NCBI RefSeq assembly: GCF_014466955.1
Contig: NZ_AP023396.1
Coordinates: 2,728,001 to 2,792,000 of the forward strand
Reading direction: 5' to 3'
Source of the DNA: Nocardia wallacei
GTDB taxonomy: Bacteria > Actinomycetota > Actinomycetes > Mycobacteriales > Mycobacteriaceae
DNA length: 64,000 bases
This document shows, piece after piece, positions 37,687 to 45,368 of this stretch. The first letter of the stretch is position 1. The number at the start of each line of letters is the position of its first letter. The notes beneath the pieces were generated by a model. That model did no database searches and was not told the origin of the DNA. It saw only the letters and a list, made by a program, of their open reading frames with translations. The translations under genes and the position numbers were made by a program.

Positions 37687-37893
37687 TTATGCTCCCTCGA
37701 ATTCTCCGCCTTTGACGCCACTCGTGAAGGCATCCCACTCGCTCGGGGTGAAGACGAGTGCTGGGCCGGTCGGGTTCTTGGAGTCGCGAACGCCGACCAT
37801 GCCCGCATCGAGGTGGGCTACCTCCACACAATCACTACCACCTGCACTTCGGCTGGACTTGAACCACTTCGCCCCGGTCAGGTCTATGTTCAC
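37687..37893 (-). CDS. DUF397 protein (first copy)
   Basis: A 68-residue DUF397 protein (KWFKSSRSAGGSDCVEVAHL, GVRDSKNPTGPALVFTPSEW). Its ATG overlaps the stop of the XRE gene by 4 bp (ATGA), so it is translated by coupling with the regulator, and the two products probably interact. The second copy follows after 30 bp. The single conserved Cys in the core is shared by both copies. Confidence 0.9.
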   Translation of the reverse strand: MNIDLTGAKWFKSSRSAGGSDCVEVAHLDAGMVGVRDSKNPTGPALVFTPSEWDAFTSGVKGGEFEGA

Positions 37894-38789
37894 TGCACAT
37901 ACTCCTTGGCTGTCTGCCGTAGCAGAAGCTTGCTGTCGGCCTCGCTCAACGCTACTCCGTGGATCGTATTGAACGCCTTGCGATATCTCCGCACGCTGTC
38001 CGTTCGCTCCAGATACATGTCGCCGGTGTAGCTCTCGATGAAGACCACGGGCGGTTCGTGGGGGTGTCCCTGACTGTCCACCCCGAAGTCCAGAAGAGTG
38101 AAGGGGCCAGTCGCGATACCCAGCGGGAAGCCCGCGGAGTTGGGCAGTATCCGCACCCGCACGTTCGCTGGCATATCGGCAATGTGCCGGAGCTGCTTCG
38201 CCATGACATGCGGGTCGCCGACGACACGGCGCAGAACTCCCTCGTCCACCACCAGATCGACCGACAGGGGAGACACCTTACGCATGATCCGATGTTGTCG
38301 TTCCCGCCGGACCCGTACGCGCCGTTCGAGTTCGAGGACGGTGTCCTCCGGAAAATAGAGTGCGTCGAGCGCTCGTGCGTAATCCGGCGTCTGGAACAGT
38401 CCGGATATCATGTCCGGCCGATAGATGCGCAGATCCTCGGCCGCCGCTTCGAGACCCATGTACAGATTGAAGGTCTCTTTGATGATGTCGCCGTACTGGT
38501 GCCACCAGTTGGGCTCTTTTCCCTGCGCCGCAAGTGCTTTCAGGGCGGGGAGCATGGCGCGATGTTCGTACAGTTCGCACAGTGCCTCCAGGTGATCGTC
38601 GTGGATCACCGAGGCCGCACCGGTTTCGAGGCGCTGTAAGGTCCCGTCGCCGACGCCGATCGCCTTGGCGGCGTTGCGGATCGACATGCCGTAGGCCTGG
38701 CGCATGTCGCGCAGGTAGCGGCCCAGTTGCCTGCGGGGTACGCCGGTGGTCGGGGTCGCGTTCGTCGGTCGGCCCTTGGTCCCGCTCAT
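37890..38789 (-). CDS. XRE-family transcriptional regulator with DUF5753 domain
   Basis: A 299-residue regulator. The helix-turn-helix lies at about 18-75 (LGRYLRDMRQAYGMSIRNAA, then GVGDGTLQRLETGAAS). Residues about 100-290 are DUF5753 (EDLRIYRPDMISGLFQTPDY, LDLVVDEGVLRRVVG-like, PPVVFIESYTGDMYLERTDS), which probably binds a ligand or the DUF397 partner. GGGAGGA precedes ATG 38789. Three copies of CGTGGATCACG lie 19-77 bp upstream and are the likely autoregulatory site. A fourth near-copy is inside the gene at 38599-38610. Confidence 0.93.
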   Translation of the reverse strand: MSGTKGRPTNATPTTGVPRRQLGRYLRDMRQAYGMSIRNAAKAIGVGDGTLQRLETGAASVIHDDHLEALCELYEHRAMLPALKALAAQGKEPNWWHQYGDIIKETFNLYMGLEAAAEDLRIYRPDMISGLFQTPDYARALDALYFPEDTVLELERRVRVRRERQHRIMRKVSPLSVDLVVDEGVLRRVVGDPHVMAKQLRHIADMPANVRVRILPNSAGFPLGIATGPFTLLDFGVDSQGHPHEPPVVFIESYTGDMYLERTDSVRRYRKAFNTIHGVALSEADSKLLLRQTAKEYVQ

Positions 38790-38807
38790 GTGTGGTTCCT
38801 CCCTCGG

Positions 38808-38865
38808 TCGTGGATCACGTGTAGCCCTACTCGTGGATCACGGGTACCGAATGGCATGGATCACG
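38808..38865. promoter_or_regulatory. Three phased operator-like repeats between the XRE gene and the divergent locus
   Basis: TCGTGGATCACG at 38808-38819 and 38831-38842, and GCATGGATCACG at 38854-38865. Each is nearly palindromic (CGTG-N3-CACG), and the starts are exactly 23 bp apart, about two helical turns, so bound dimers would line up on one face. The array covers the promoter region of the XRE operon and the start of the plus-strand frame at 38856. Confidence 0.75.
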
Positions 38866-39062
38866 GCGCTGACAAATTCTGGATCGTCCACTGGGACAAC
38901 GTAGAAATTAGCCCGAATTATCGATCGGATGATCCAGATGAGTGCTGTGTGTGCTTCGATCCCCGTTGTGTACCCGGTAGCGCGGCTGACGTTCTCTCCC
39001 CGTCCGGCGCTGCGAGCCGGGTACACCTTACATCCAGCATCGAAGCCGAGGGGGTCGTTTGA
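38856..39062 (+). CDS. Possible small protein, 68 residues, divergent from the XRE gene
   Basis: The frame opens at ATG 38856, inside the third operator copy, and begins MDHGADKFWIVHWDNVEISP; it contains a Cys pair (DECCVCFDP). Codon use is less GC-biased than in core genes (GAAATTAGCCCGAATTATCG), which fits acquired DNA. The stop overlaps the next ATG (TGATG), so a chain of coupled genes 38856-39711 is possible. No homologue recognised; the frame may be chance. Confidence 0.45.
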   Translation: MDHGADKFWIVHWDNVEISPNYRSDDPDECCVCFDPRCVPGSAADVLSPSGAASRVHLTSSIEAEGVV

Positions 39063-39136
39063 TGATCATAACCAAAGCAACACTGCCGCAACGTGTTCCG
39101 GATGAGAGGCTGAAAGCTTCTCGGGAGGAGTCGTGA
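39062..39136 (+). CDS. Possible 24-residue leader peptide
   Basis: ATG 39062 overlaps the stop of the preceding small frame, and the short frame (MIITKATLPQRVPDERLKAS...) ends at TGA 39134-39136, overlapping GTG 39133 of the next gene. It covers the AAAGCTTCTCGGGAGGAG region that is also that gene's ribosome binding site. It could be a coupling or leader frame; only the overlaps support it. Confidence 0.35.
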   Translation: MIITKATLPQRVPDERLKASREES

Positions 39137-39711
39137 GCTGGGCGGACGTGTTCAAGAGCCCGGTGGCGATCGGCTATCTGGACAAAGACATTTCCGGATT
39201 TCGGCAGTCTGCCGACGAGGAGAAAATACGTTCGCATGCGAAGCGTTCGAGATACAACCTCGTGAAAACGGTCGTTTTCAGCAGCCGGACCGACCGGCCG
39301 ATGCAGCGGCTGGTCAATGTGGTCGAGCATCTCGGAGCCGAGGCGGTTTTCATTCCCGATATCCGGCATCTCGACGGCTCGGCCATTCCTCGGAAATTGC
39401 ACGAGATCGCCACCGTCATCACGGTCGACCCGGAATCCATATATCAGCGGATGCGTCGGAAGCAGTGCCCGGACGTCCGGCGACATCCGAGTAGAACACC
39501 ATGGGAGGTGGGTTGGATGAACGACAGGTCCGTGACCGGCCCGGTGACGCCGCGGGTCGAGGCACTCGCGGCGCGCGCCGGACGGGCGGGCTATCGCCTG
39601 GTACGCGGCTGGGCCTCGCCGTACCCGTGGCAGTTGCTCGACGCCGAAGACGACGAGCCGATCCACACAGCCGCCACCCTCGACCTCATCGAGCGGATCC
39701 TTGATGAGTAA
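39133..39711 (+). CDS. Resolvase-fold-like protein without catalytic residues
   Basis: A 192-residue protein of unknown role. Residues about 10-105 read like the N-terminal fold of serine recombinases: VAIGYLDKDISG, EEKIRSHAKRSRYNLVKTVV, RPMQRLVNVVEHLGAEAVFI, then PDIRHLDGS. The usual Y-x-R-V-S catalytic start is replaced by YLDKDIS, and the active-site arginines are not evident, so it is probably not a recombinase. The C-terminal 60 residues are separate (VTPRVEALAARAGRAGYRLV). GGGAGGAG stands just before GTG 39133. It is divergent from the XRE operon, with the operators between, and ends in a strong terminator. Confidence 0.75.
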   Translation: MSWADVFKSPVAIGYLDKDISGFRQSADEEKIRSHAKRSRYNLVKTVVFSSRTDRPMQRLVNVVEHLGAEAVFIPDIRHLDGSAIPRKLHEIATVITVDPESIYQRMRRKQCPDVRRHPSRTPWEVGWMNDRSVTGPVTPRVEALAARAGRAGYRLVRGWASPYPWQLLDAEDDEPIHTAATLDLIERILDE

Positions 39712-39750
39712 CCCGACATCCCGGCGAAAAGCATTGCCGGGATGTCGGGT
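39711..39750 (+). terminator. Terminator directly on the stop codon
   Basis: ACCCGACATCCCGGC (39711-39725) pairs perfectly with GCCGGGATGTCGGGT (39736-39750), a 15-bp stem with a 10-nt loop. The stem begins at the last base of the TAA stop. Its right arm is the founding unit of the repeat array that follows. Confidence 0.88.
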
Positions 39751-40140
39751 TGTCGGGATGTCAGGGCATGCCGGGATGTCGGGTCGTCGGAAGGCCAGGG
39801 GCATGCCGGGATGTCGGGTCATCGGAATGGGGCATGCCAGATGTCGGGTCATCGGAAGGTCAGGGGCATGCCAGATGTCGGGTCGCTGGACGCCAGCAGC
39901 ATGCCAGATGCGGGGTCGTCGCAAATGTCAGGGTATGCCGGGTCGCCGGAATGTCAGGGTGTGCCGGGATGTCGGAATGTCAGGGCGTGCCGGGATGTCG
40001 GGTCGCCGGATGCCAGGGGCATGCCAGATGTCGGGTCGCCGGGATGTCAGGGGCACGTCGGGTCGCCGAGATGTCAGGGGTGTGCCGGGATGACGGGTCG
40101 CCGGGGTACCAGGAGCACGCCGGGATGCCAGGTTTGGCGT
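39736..40140. repeat. Minisatellite built from copies of a terminator arm
   Basis: About a dozen degenerate units of 30-37 bp repeat GCCGGGATGTCGGGT followed by CGxCGGAATGTCAGGGGCAT-like sequence. The first unit is the right arm of the terminator at 39711-39750. The array fills the whole gap to the aftC stop at 40143. It has no unique spacers, so it is not a CRISPR. Confidence 0.85.
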
Positions 40141-40142
40141 GG

Positions 40143-41507
40143 TCAGGTGAGGGCGCTCGCTCGGGATTGGGTGCGGGGCTCGGCTTGGTTCTCGTTGTCG
40201 CCGGTCCGGTCGGAGACGGTGTCGCCGCCGTGGGTTTCGGTCGTCGATTCGGCAGACGTCTCCGGCTGCTTCGCGCCGTCGGGCAGCAGGAAGACCGGGT
40301 CGATCCCCGAACTCAGCCGCCCTTCCCGCCGCGCCGCCAGGTAGCGGTCGCCGAGCACGCAGAACACCACGATCAGCAGCAGGCTCCAGCCGAGGGTGAC
40401 GCGCAGGTACTCCAGCGTGCGCCCGGTGCTCTGCCAGTGGTCGAGCAGCCATTTCTCGTACGTCATGAACCCGAAGATGGCCAGCCACGCCGGCCAGTTC
40501 CGCAGCACCGAGTTGCGCAGCGCCACCGTCATCAGGAAGGGGAACAGCAGCATCGAGTAGTACTGCTGACCCAGCGCGGTCACCACGAACTCCGCGGTCA
40601 GCAGCACACCCGCGGCGGTGCAGACGAAGAACAGCTCGTCGTGCAGGTAGTAGCGGTACAGCAGCCACAGCGAGACCAGCACCACCGCGCCGAGCAGGAT
40701 GCGGATGGTCCAGGTCAGCCACGGGTCGAGGCCCCAGTAGGCCGCGCTGCCGGGGATCGAGCTGTTGAAGTAGTCGCGCGCCTTCAGCGAGTAGGGCAGG
40801 GTCCGGTGCAGGTAATCCATCGGATCCTTGATCAGCGGCCACGCGATCGCCATCAGCGCCACCGGTACGCCCAGCGCGGTGATGAACACCCGCCACTGCC
40901 GCCGCGCCAGCGGTATCAGCAGCAGCGGCGCCAGCGTCGGTTTCACCGCGATCGACAGGCCCATCACCACCCCGGCCCACAGGTCCCGCCGTCCGAGCAG
41001 CAGATGGATGAACAGCACCTCGGCCAGCAGGATGCAGCCGTTGACATTGCCGAAACCCAGTGTGTTGATGACGGTTTCGGAGGCGAACATCAGCAGCAGG
41101 GTCAGCGGCGCGGCATAGGAGCGCACGCTGAGCTTGAACAGCTTCAGCAGCAGGTACCACGCCAGCACGATCGCCACCGCGTTCAGCGCTACGAACAGCC
41201 ACTTCGACTTCTCCGGGTCGATGATGGCGAGCGGCGCGACCAGCAGGGTGCCGCTGGGCGGGTACAGGTAATGGGGGTCGACGAGGTCGAAGTTCTCACC
41301 GTAGATCGGCTGGCGGTTGAGGAAGGCCAGCGACGCCCGGTACACGGGCGCGAAATCGTCGGTGATGTTGAAGTTGGTGCCCTCGACGAATACCTGATGC
41401 AGCACGGTCATGACCGCGAACGGCCACAGTGCGAAGTTCAGGACCTCGGTGGTGGTCCGAGCGGTGCGAGGCTCGAGCTGGCGAAGGAACACTGGGGCAC
41501 GGTACAC
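40143..41507 (-). CDS. aftC: Arabinofuranosyltransferase AftC (GT-C fold)
   Basis: AftC adds alpha-1,3 branches to arabinan in arabinogalactan and lipoarabinomannan from decaprenyl-phosphoryl-arabinose, at the outer face of the membrane. About 454 residues with roughly ten membrane segments. NITDDFAPVYRASLAFLNRQ holds the conserved acidic loop near the N-terminus, then DPHYLYPPSGTLLVAPLAII, LGFGNVNGCILLAEVLFIHL, AVKPTLAPLLLIPLARRQWR and YYSMLLFPFLMTVALRNSV. GTG 41507 is a guess supported by an upstream AAGG; a short N-terminal difference is possible. A polar tail of about 45 residues follows the last helix. Confidence 0.92.
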   Translation of the reverse strand: MYRAPVFLRQLEPRTARTTTEVLNFALWPFAVMTVLHQVFVEGTNFNITDDFAPVYRASLAFLNRQPIYGENFDLVDPHYLYPPSGTLLVAPLAIIDPEKSKWLFVALNAVAIVLAWYLLLKLFKLSVRSYAAPLTLLLMFASETVINTLGFGNVNGCILLAEVLFIHLLLGRRDLWAGVVMGLSIAVKPTLAPLLLIPLARRQWRVFITALGVPVALMAIAWPLIKDPMDYLHRTLPYSLKARDYFNSSIPGSAAYWGLDPWLTWTIRILLGAVVLVSLWLLYRYYLHDELFFVCTAAGVLLTAEFVVTALGQQYYSMLLFPFLMTVALRNSVLRNWPAWLAIFGFMTYEKWLLDHWQSTGRTLEYLRVTLGWSLLLIVVFCVLGDRYLAARREGRLSSGIDPVFLLPDGAKQPETSAESTTETHGGDTVSDRTGDNENQAEPRTQSRASALT

Positions 41508-41581
41508 CGGAAACCTTGGAACGGTTGCTCGGACCCGGTGTTCGGCGTCCGTTCGTGTCGCGGATCCGGTCCGCGCGGGCG

Positions 41582-43150
41582 TCACGCGGGGCAGGCGGTG
41601 CCGTCCTGCGGCAGCTTCGCGTCCTTCGCGTACTCGTTGATGTACCGCTGGGCGCAGCCGGTGTGGGTGAAGACCGGATGACCCCAGCCCTGCCATTCGA
41701 CCGAAGCGGTACGCGCCCCGGCCGCGCCGAGCACACCGGTCACCGCGGGCCGTCCGTCGCCGCCCACCACCGGATCCGCGGCGGCGCCCAGCACCAGCAC
41801 CGGCCCGGTGTACTTCTCCGGCAGCTGCGGCGGACTGGGCACCGGCCACGCGCTGCAGGCCATCAGCCGGGTCGCGGCGGCCTTGCCGAACACCGGGTAC
41901 TGCCCGCCCCAGGCGGTCACCAGATCCTTGGCGCGGGTGGGCGTGGCGGGCTGCTGGTTGTCGCTGCAGCGGGCGACGAACTGCCCGTCGGACTCGACGG
42001 CCGCCGATTCGCGCAGCGCCAGGTTGTCCAGCGCGCCGCGGTCGCCGCGCCCGGCGGCGGCCAGCGCGTCGGCGAGTTCGGTGATGTGGCCGGCCTGATC
42101 GGCGCGCGGATCGCCGAGGAAGCCGGAGATGGTGGTGAGCAGGACGCCCGCCGACAGATCACCCAGCTGTCCCGCGGCCGCGCGGTTCACCAGATCGGTC
42201 ACGGCCGCACGGGGATTGGCGCCCAGCGCGCAACCGATCGCCGCGCAGCGCTGCGCGAAACCGGTCAGCGCCGCCTCCTCGCCCTTGACCTGATGCTCGG
42301 CCCGTCCGACCGCGTCGGCGTTGACCGCCTCGGGAGAGTCGAGCACCAAGCGCGAGAGGTGATCGCCGTACTTGGCGGCGTAGGTCATGCCCACCCGCGC
42401 GCCGTTGCCGGTGCCGAGCAACGCGATCGTGTCCACCTGCCACTGCTTGCGCAACTGCTCGATGTCGTCGGCGGCGTGCGCGGCGTCGAAAGTGCCTTGA
42501 TACGGCTGCAGGAAGTCCTGGCAGGCGATGGTGGCGTCCTGGCTCAGCTTGGCCATGGTGTCCACGGGATCGCCGCCGCCCGGGGCGAATTGGCCGTTGT
42601 CGGCCACCGCGCGGCGGGTCTCGAGGGTCATGCAGTCGATCGGCTGCGAGCTGCCCATGCCGCGACGGTCCACCGCGACGATCGGGTGCTCGGCCAGCAC
42701 CGCGGCGGCCGGTCCGGCGGCGAGGCCCGCGATGGTGGCGGTCGAGGAACGATCGCTGCCGGAGGTCAGCACCAGCGGGGCGGCGTCGGCCGGAGTCTGC
42801 TGCAGCCGGGCCCGCACCGCGCCGTTGCGGAAGGTGCCGAGGATGGCGCCGCCCGCGTCGATCGGCGTCGAGTACTCGGCGCATTCGAGGATCACGCCCG
42901 CGGGCGGGGCGCCCAGACCCAGCAGATTGAAGGTCGGCACCGCGCAGTCGCGCCAGCTCAGATCGGTTTTGGGGGATTGCAGCGCGGGTGGCGCCGGTGC
43001 CGCCGAAGTGGTCGGCGCCCCGCCGCCGGCCTCGTGCGGTCGCTCCACCGCGACACCGGGCCGCTGCGAGGGCCCCGCGCCGCACGCGGCGACAGTGAGG
43101 AGAACCGTCAGCGATGACGTCGCCAGCAAGGCGGCCCGAGTCCAGCGCAT
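41582..43150 (-). CDS. Alpha/beta-hydrolase lipoprotein, TAP/S33-like, nucleophile serine apparently replaced
   Basis: A 522-residue exported lipoprotein: signal peptide with lipobox VAAC at about residue 23. The fold is that of actinobacterial tripeptidyl-aminopeptidase-like hydrolases (Rv2672 position): PLVLTSGSDRSSTATIAGLA, VAVDRRGMGSSQPIDCMTLE, TYAAKYGDHLSRLVLDSPEA, and the C-terminal half with VLVLGAAADPVVGGDGRPAV and WQGWGHPVF. Where the family has G-x-S-Y-G, this protein reads GTGNGARVG, with Asn at the nucleophile. Cysteines at several sites suggest disulphides. It may be inactive or binding-only. Confidence 0.85.
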   Translation of the reverse strand: MRWTRAALLATSSLTVLLTVAACGAGPSQRPGVAVERPHEAGGGAPTTSAAPAPPALQSPKTDLSWRDCAVPTFNLLGLGAPPAGVILECAEYSTPIDAGGAILGTFRNGAVRARLQQTPADAAPLVLTSGSDRSSTATIAGLAAGPAAAVLAEHPIVAVDRRGMGSSQPIDCMTLETRRAVADNGQFAPGGGDPVDTMAKLSQDATIACQDFLQPYQGTFDAAHAADDIEQLRKQWQVDTIALLGTGNGARVGMTYAAKYGDHLSRLVLDSPEAVNADAVGRAEHQVKGEEAALTGFAQRCAAIGCALGANPRAAVTDLVNRAAAGQLGDLSAGVLLTTISGFLGDPRADQAGHITELADALAAAGRGDRGALDNLALRESAAVESDGQFVARCSDNQQPATPTRAKDLVTAWGGQYPVFGKAAATRLMACSAWPVPSPPQLPEKYTGPVLVLGAAADPVVGGDGRPAVTGVLGAAGARTASVEWQGWGHPVFTHTGCAQRYINEYAKDAKLPQDGTACPA

Positions 43151-43182
43151 GCGCTACAGCCTGCCAGGTCCGGCGCGCCGTT

Positions 43183-43956
43183 TCAGCCTTGGGTCGCGGC
43201 GCGCTCCCAACGGGTCAGCAGTGTGCCGTCGTCGTCGACGAGCACCTGCCGCAGCGCCATCGGGGTCGGCAACGCGTTGGGCGACACCGCGATTCGAGCC
43301 GCCGTACCCCCGACGAGCAGCGGAGACAGGGTCAGGCAGAGCTCGTCGGCGGCACCGGCCGAGATCAGCTCGCCGAACAGCGACGGCCCGCCCTCGCACA
43401 GCACCCGCAGCAGCCCGCGGGCGGCCAGGGCCGCGCGCAGGTCCGCGCCGGTGACCGTGGTGTCGCCCGCCTCGATCACCTCCGCGCCCGCCTCGGCGAG
43501 CAACCGCTTGCGCTGCGCGGGGGCGGCGGCGGTGGTGAACACCAGCGGCGCGCGCTTGGTGTCGGTGAACAACCGGCAGGCCGGATCCAGCGCAGCGCTC
43601 GCGCTGACGACCGCGATCGGCGGCGGCGCGCCGTCCCGTGCCCCGCCGAGGCCGTGCTGGTAGAGGCGGATGCGCCGGTGCGTATCGGTGCGGGCGCCGG
43701 CGTAGTTCTCCGCGCGGACGGTGCCCGCGCCGACCAGGATCACGTCGGCGAGGTCGCGCAGGAGCATGAAGACGTCGTGGTCGGAGCTCGTGCCCAGGGC
43801 CCCGGACCGCCCGTCCACCGTCACCGCGCCGTCGAGACTGGACACGAAGTTGATTCGGATCCACGGGAATCGGAGCCGGGCCGGATAGGCGTACAGCCGC
43901 ACCAGGTCGTCCTTGGTGAGCGCTGTGAACTGGATCGCATTGGGAGCACGCTGCAT
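43183..43956 (-). CDS. RibD C-terminal-domain reductase (DHFR-like)
   Basis: A 257-residue protein with the RibD_C/dihydrofolate-reductase fold: RINFVSSLDGAVTVDGRSGA, VFMLLRDLADVILVGAGTVR with AENYAGARTD, and LLRVLCEGGPSLFGELISAG. It lacks the deaminase half of bifunctional RibD. The M. tuberculosis equivalent, Rv2671, uses NADPH and can substitute for DHFR, giving p-aminosalicylate resistance when overexpressed. Its natural substrate is presumably a pyrimidine/folate-type compound. It lies 32 bp after the lipoprotein gene's start on the same strand and is divergent from zapE (35 bp), so a shared promoter region is very short. Confidence 0.9.
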   Translation of the reverse strand: MQRAPNAIQFTALTKDDLVRLYAYPARLRFPWIRINFVSSLDGAVTVDGRSGALGTSSDHDVFMLLRDLADVILVGAGTVRAENYAGARTDTHRRIRLYQHGLGGARDGAPPPIAVVSASAALDPACRLFTDTKRAPLVFTTAAAPAQRKRLLAEAGAEVIEAGDTTVTGADLRAALAARGLLRVLCEGGPSLFGELISAGAADELCLTLSPLLVGGTAARIAVSPNALPTPMALRQVLVDDDGTLLTRWERAATQG

Positions 43957-43991
43957 AAGTTCCGATCACACCACGTCAGTACGCTACTCGG

Positions 43992-45008
43992 GTGCAACAA
44001 CGCCTCGCCGATCGTCATCCGGAGGTTCCGGCCGATCAGCTCATCGCCCAGATGGTGCCGCCGCCCACCTTCGACGAGGTGAGCTTCGCCTCCTACATCC
44101 CGGATCCGAAGGAACCGACCCAGGCGGCGGCCGTGCAGAAGGCCGAGCAATTCGCCGGGAAGGTCGCGAAGATCCACGCGGCGGCCGGGAAGAAGACTCT
44201 GTTCGGGAAGAAGAAGCAGGTCGACGGGGCCGGGCTGTACCTCGACGGCGGGTTCGGCGTCGGCAAGACCCACCTGCTGGCCTCGATCTATCACGCCTCG
44301 CCCGCGCCGAAGTCGTTCGGCACCTTCGGGGAGGTCACCAATCTGGTCGGCGCGCTCGGCTTCACCAACGCCGTGGAGCGGCTGGCGGGCAACAGCGTGC
44401 TGTGCATCGACGAGTTCGAACTCGACGATCCCGGCGACACCATGCTGGTGTCGCGGCTGCTGACCGAGCTGACCGCGCGCGGCGTGTCGGTGGCGGCGAC
44501 CTCCAACACCCTGCCGGATCAGCTGGGCGAAGGCCGGTTCGCCGCCCAGGACTTCCTGCGCGAGATCCGCAAGCTGGGTTCGCTGTTCGACGCCGTGCGC
44601 GTCGACGGCCCGGACTACCGCCACCGCGATCTGCCCCCGGCGCCCGAGCCGACCGCGCCCGATCGGCTCATCGAAAAGGCCGCGGCCACATCGGGTTCCA
44701 CCCTCGACGATTTCGACGAGCTGCTGGCGCACCTGAGCACGCTGCACCCGTCCCGCTACGGCGCATTGGTCTCCGGCGTGTCGGCGGTGTTCGTGTCGAA
44801 CGTGCACACCGTCACCGATCAGGCGGTCGCGCTGCGCGTGGTGGTCCTGGCCGACCGGCTCTACGACGCGGGCATCCCGGTCACCGTGTCGGGAGTGAAG
44901 CTGGACCGCATCTTCTCCGAGGAGATGCTCGGCGGCGGCTACCGCAAGAAGTACCTGCGCGCGATCTCGCGCCTGCTCGCGCTGTCGCGCTTCGAGGTAC
45001 CTGCCTGA
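43992..45008 (+). CDS. zapE: Cell division ATPase ZapE / AFG1 family
   Basis: A 338-residue AFG1-like P-loop ATPase. Walker A is LDGGFGVGKTHLLASIYHA near residue 85, Walker B CIDEFELDDPGDTML, sensor 1 SVAATSNTLPDQLGEGRFAA, and the ending MLGGGYRKKYLRAISRLLAL is typical. In E. coli ZapE binds FtsZ and acts in division under stress; AFG1 acts with proteases in mitochondria. Start GTG 43992. Its last four codons (EVPA and stop) are the first unit of the repeat array that follows. Confidence 0.93.
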   Translation: MQQRLADRHPEVPADQLIAQMVPPPTFDEVSFASYIPDPKEPTQAAAVQKAEQFAGKVAKIHAAAGKKTLFGKKKQVDGAGLYLDGGFGVGKTHLLASIYHASPAPKSFGTFGEVTNLVGALGFTNAVERLAGNSVLCIDEFELDDPGDTMLVSRLLTELTARGVSVAATSNTLPDQLGEGRFAAQDFLREIRKLGSLFDAVRVDGPDYRHRDLPPAPEPTAPDRLIEKAAATSGSTLDDFDELLAHLSTLHPSRYGALVSGVSAVFVSNVHTVTDQAVALRVVVLADRLYDAGIPVTVSGVKLDRIFSEEMLGGGYRKKYLRAISRLLALSRFEVPA

Positions 45009-45293
45009 GCGGTCGTGGTTTTCGCTGCCTGCTCGAGCGGTCGCGATTCGCGCTGCCTGCTTGCGCGGGAATTCCTCCGCGCCCGGCAGTCCGCCGAGCA
45101 GACTCCATCACGACCAGCCGCCGGGTCGCGGTTTGCGGTGCCTGCTTGCGTGGTTGCGGTTAGTGGTGCCTGCTTGCGTGGTTGCGGTTAGTGGTGCCTG
45201 CTTGCGTGGTTGCGGTTAGTGGTGCCTGCTCGAGCGGTTGCGGTTCGGGGCGCTTGCTTGCGCGGTCGCCGTGCGAGGTACCTGCCTGAACGA
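44994..45293. repeat. Minisatellite of about 28-bp units starting in the zapE stop region
   Basis: About ten units of 26-29 bp share GGTxCCTGCxTGxGCGG. The first spans GAGGTACCTGCCTGAGCGG at the end of zapE, three central units (45139-45222) are identical, and the last repeats GAGGTACCTGCCTGAACG near 45275. The array fills almost all of the gap to the phosphatase gene. Confidence 0.85.
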
Positions 45294-45368
45294 CTGACCA
45301 GTCGGCGTAAGGTGAGCGGTCGAGTTCGCCGACTCCGCCCGGGCGTCGGCCCGAGGATGGGAGCTGTC

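Noticed and set aside
39133..39711. Active serine recombinase
   Set aside because: The catalytic Ser motif and arginines are missing, and no inverted repeats or attachment sites flank it.
39736..40140. CRISPR array or REP elements
   Set aside because: Units are degenerate, contiguous and derive from the adjacent terminator arm; no spacers.
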